A stretch of DNA of 64,000 nt from Rhodopirellula baltica (GTDB lineage: Bacteria > Planctomycetota > Planctomycetia > Pirellulales > Pirellulaceae). The notes beneath the pieces were generated by a model, which worked only from the letters and a program-made list of their open reading frames with translations, made no database searches and was not told the DNA's origin. This document shows positions 62,514-64,000 of the stretch, piece after piece. The stretch spans positions 1 through 64,000 of the forward strand of contig PPHI01000063.1 in assembly GCA_002901265.1 (NCBI GenBank), in the 5' to 3' direction. A program made the translations under genes and the position numbers. Each line of letters starts with the position of its first letter. Within the stretch, counting starts at the first letter, position 1.

Positions 62514-63167
62514 CTATGACAAAGTGAGTTGCACTTCGGTTGGACCACCGGGTTCTGAACGAACCGTCAGAGTTTGACCGACAAGCGTGGCTCGCCCTTT
62601 CATGGCCCGAATTCCGAAGTGGCCACTTGGAACCGAGGTGGGATCAAAACCAGATCCATTGTCGCTGATCACCAATGACCTTGCATTGCAGCGGATGACA
62701 ATTTCAGTCGCGCTTCCATGGCGAACCGCGTTCCGCACCGATTCGATCAAGATACGATACGCTGTCGTTGCCAAACCCTTTTCGAGCTCGGTTAGGCAAA
62801 GCGGGCAATCGTCACTAGCGACCCAATTCGCTTGACAACTCTGCTCACAGACTTTGCCCACCGCGTCCTTGGCGGCCAACAACCAAGGCATGTGCTCGAG
62901 TTCAGGAGGATAGATCTGGGTGAGCATGTTGCGTCCAAGCGAGAGCGCGTCCTGCAACCACTCCTTCACCATCTCGATCTTGTCTGCCGACGCTTGATCG
63001 AGACAAACCTCTCCGTCAGTGGACTTTGTCGGGACGGATTGCAACGTCGCCGAAGCGCCAAAGATCAACGGCAAAAGCAAGTCATGAATATCATGGCCGA
63101 TCTGAGCACGTTCCAGATCGATCAACTCGGACGCAGACAATCCCGAATCTTGATCAGGCGTGCTCAT
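62514..63167 (-). CDS. Small sensor histidine kinase, HisKA_3-like
   Basis: 217 residues, cytoplasmic, no sensor domain. The phospho-histidine region is ERAQIGHDIHDLLLPLIFGA, resembling NarX-type HisKA_3 kinases. The ATPase has ILIESVRNAVRHGSATEIVI (N box), VISDNGSGFD and HFGIRAMKGRATLVG. A cysteine pair CPLCL lies between. It follows the STAS gene by 29 bp on the same strand, so the two probably form one unit; the kinase may instead act as a serine-type switch kinase on the STAS protein. It converges with the hscC operon. Confidence 0.86.
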   Translation of the reverse strand: MSTPDQDSGLSASELIDLERAQIGHDIHDLLLPLIFGASATLQSVPTKSTDGEVCLDQASADKIEMVKEWLQDALSLGRNMLTQIYPPELEHMPWLLAAKDAVGKVCEQSCQANWVASDDCPLCLTELEKGLATTAYRILIESVRNAVRHGSATEIVIRCNARSLVISDNGSGFDPTSVPSGHFGIRAMKGRATLVGQTLTVRSEPGGPTEVQLTLS

Positions 63168-63196
63168 GGCGTTTGGCGACTCTTTAGTGACTCAGC

Positions 63197-63562
63197 TCAG
63201 CTGAACCAGCCTTTCTTGTCGAAGCTAGCGATCGCCTTTTCTTCAGACGCCTGAATGTCGAACAGTTTGTTCAAGTTGGTGATTTTGAACACTTCCAAAA
63301 CGTTCGGCGAAACCTCGCAAAACTTCAGGGTCACGCTTTGTGCTTTGCAGGTCTTGTTCAACATGACCAGCTTGGTGATCATCGCGGACGACATGAACGA
63401 AACGCCGCGGAAATTCAGCAGCAACTTTTTGTTGAGTGCCTGCGGCACAGACTCTTGCAACTCTCGGCCGACAAGCTCGATCCGTTGACTGTCCAAGATC
63501 TTGCTGTCCTTAAATCCGACAACCAAGACTTCCCCGTTGTTTTCCTTAGTGGTGGCCGACAT
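63197..63562 (-). CDS. STAS-domain anti-sigma-factor antagonist-like protein
   Basis: 121 residues. The STAS fold is seen from LVVGFKDSKILDSQRIELVG through KKLLLNFRGVSFMSSAMITKLVML, where the SS/M region corresponds to the phosphorylated serine of SpoIIAA/RsbV. It heads a two-gene unit with the small kinase. No sigma factor or PP2C phosphatase of the partner-switch type lies here. Confidence 0.9.
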   Translation of the reverse strand: MSATTKENNGEVLVVGFKDSKILDSQRIELVGRELQESVPQALNKKLLLNFRGVSFMSSAMITKLVMLNKTCKAQSVTLKFCEVSPNVLEVFKITNLNKLFDIQASEEKAIASFDKKGWFS

Positions 63563-63782
63563 TGACGCTGCTGCTATAGGTATTGGGAGGGGCCAATGAA
63601 TTCAAACCAGGAATTCATTCTTGGCGGACTTCCAGAGAAACCCGCCTTTTATTGATGTCAACAGATTACCAGCCCGGAGGGCCCAGGGCAATTCGGCGCC
63701 GCTTGAGGGGGCCATTTCCAACCACTTTATGCAGCTTTGGTTCGAACGGGCCTGCCGGTCACAACGGTCCGGTAAACCAGAC

Positions 63783-64000
63783 CTAGCGTGGCGGCATTCG
63801 GTAGAGCCCGGTTGCCTTGACCAGAACCGTGTCGATTTCCGGTTTGAAGGTCGCTTCACCGGTCACGACCACCTCGTCGCCTTTGACAACCCCAAGCGTT
63901 TTGCGGGCATCCCCGCTGCGAATCTTTCCGTCGGCGTCCAGGAACTGAATAATCGCTTTGGGAGCCTGTGCCAACTTGCGCTTACAAAACGGACAATTGT
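63783..64000 (-). CDS. Protein with CxxC motif, truncated by window edge
   Basis: Only the C-terminal 70 or so residues are inside the window. The frame is open through the edge and reads CPFCKRKLAQAPKAIIQFLD near its visible start, then KGDEVVVTGEATF and a final YRMPPR. The CPFC pair may be half of a zinc ribbon. The function is unknown. The 220 bp between it and the STAS gene show nothing recognisable. Confidence 0.55.
   Translation of the reverse strand, partial: NCPFCKRKLAQAPKAIIQFLDADGKIRSGDARKTLGVVKGDEVVVTGEATFKPEIDTVLVKATGLYRMPPR

Overview
The window reads as a chromosomal segment of a Planctomycetota bacterium, most likely of the Pirellulaceae (Rhodopirellula-like). The grounds are a TIGR03009-type secreted protein, an extracellular protein carrying the planctomycetal N-terminal motif LERRELFAAD, Tat signals of the NRR-F/M type on WD40 and Gfo/Idh/MocA proteins, PQQ-propeller and FGE-fold secreted proteins, a degenerate MurE-like ligase, and many GTG starts with GGAGG ribosome sites. 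No tRNA, rRNA, CRISPR array, prophage or insertion sequence was recognised.

Layout. 1-5.2 kb: 3' end of a family-4 uracil-DNA glycosylase, a MurE-like protein and a Wzz/BY-kinase for exopolysaccharide control. 5.2-17 kb: exported proteins (a giant SdrD-B/VCBS surface protein, WD40, TIGR03009, Gfo/Idh/MocA, FGE-fold, PQQ propeller). 17.3-21.7 kb: information-processing genes ybaB, recR, rpoN (with a sigma-54-like promoter in front of it) and a minimal uvrC. 22.4-50.1 kb: a dense signalling island of histidine kinases, receivers, a soluble chemotaxis receptor, a solute-binding protein coupled to a kinase, and HDOD and HD-GYP-like effectors, wrapped around a Tad pilus/secretion locus (tadZ-A-B-C-E-E-G). 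50.8-56.2 kb: metabolism, with korAB (2-oxoacid:ferredoxin oxidoreductase), cysK and a DUF4261 protein. 56.4-64 kb: an AI-2E-family permease, an hscC-type Hsp70 operon with a J-like membrane protein, a small kinase plus STAS protein, and a truncated gene at the edge.

The most striking feature is a duplicated, apparently undescribed sensory module. A membrane-anchored thioredoxin-like protein with a CPC motif is translationally coupled to, or directly followed by, a kinase whose membrane sensor contains a strictly conserved histidine-rich signature (HLSGGRIETHFHVF plus HxH, DH and LEH). One copy lies on the plus strand (30.99-35.4 kb) next to a single-domain receiver. The other lies on the minus strand (50.1-42.9 kb) and heads a five-gene operon ending in HDOD and HD-GYP-like effectors. 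The Tad locus sits between the two copies, so control of attachment by redox or metal status is a reasonable hypothesis.

Three genes (Gfo/Idh/MocA oxidoreductase, receiver-PAS-kinase, korA) are interrupted by four single-base losses, each at a place where restoring one base of a short homopolymer rejoins the reading frame. This pattern suggests residual sequencing error more than real gene decay.
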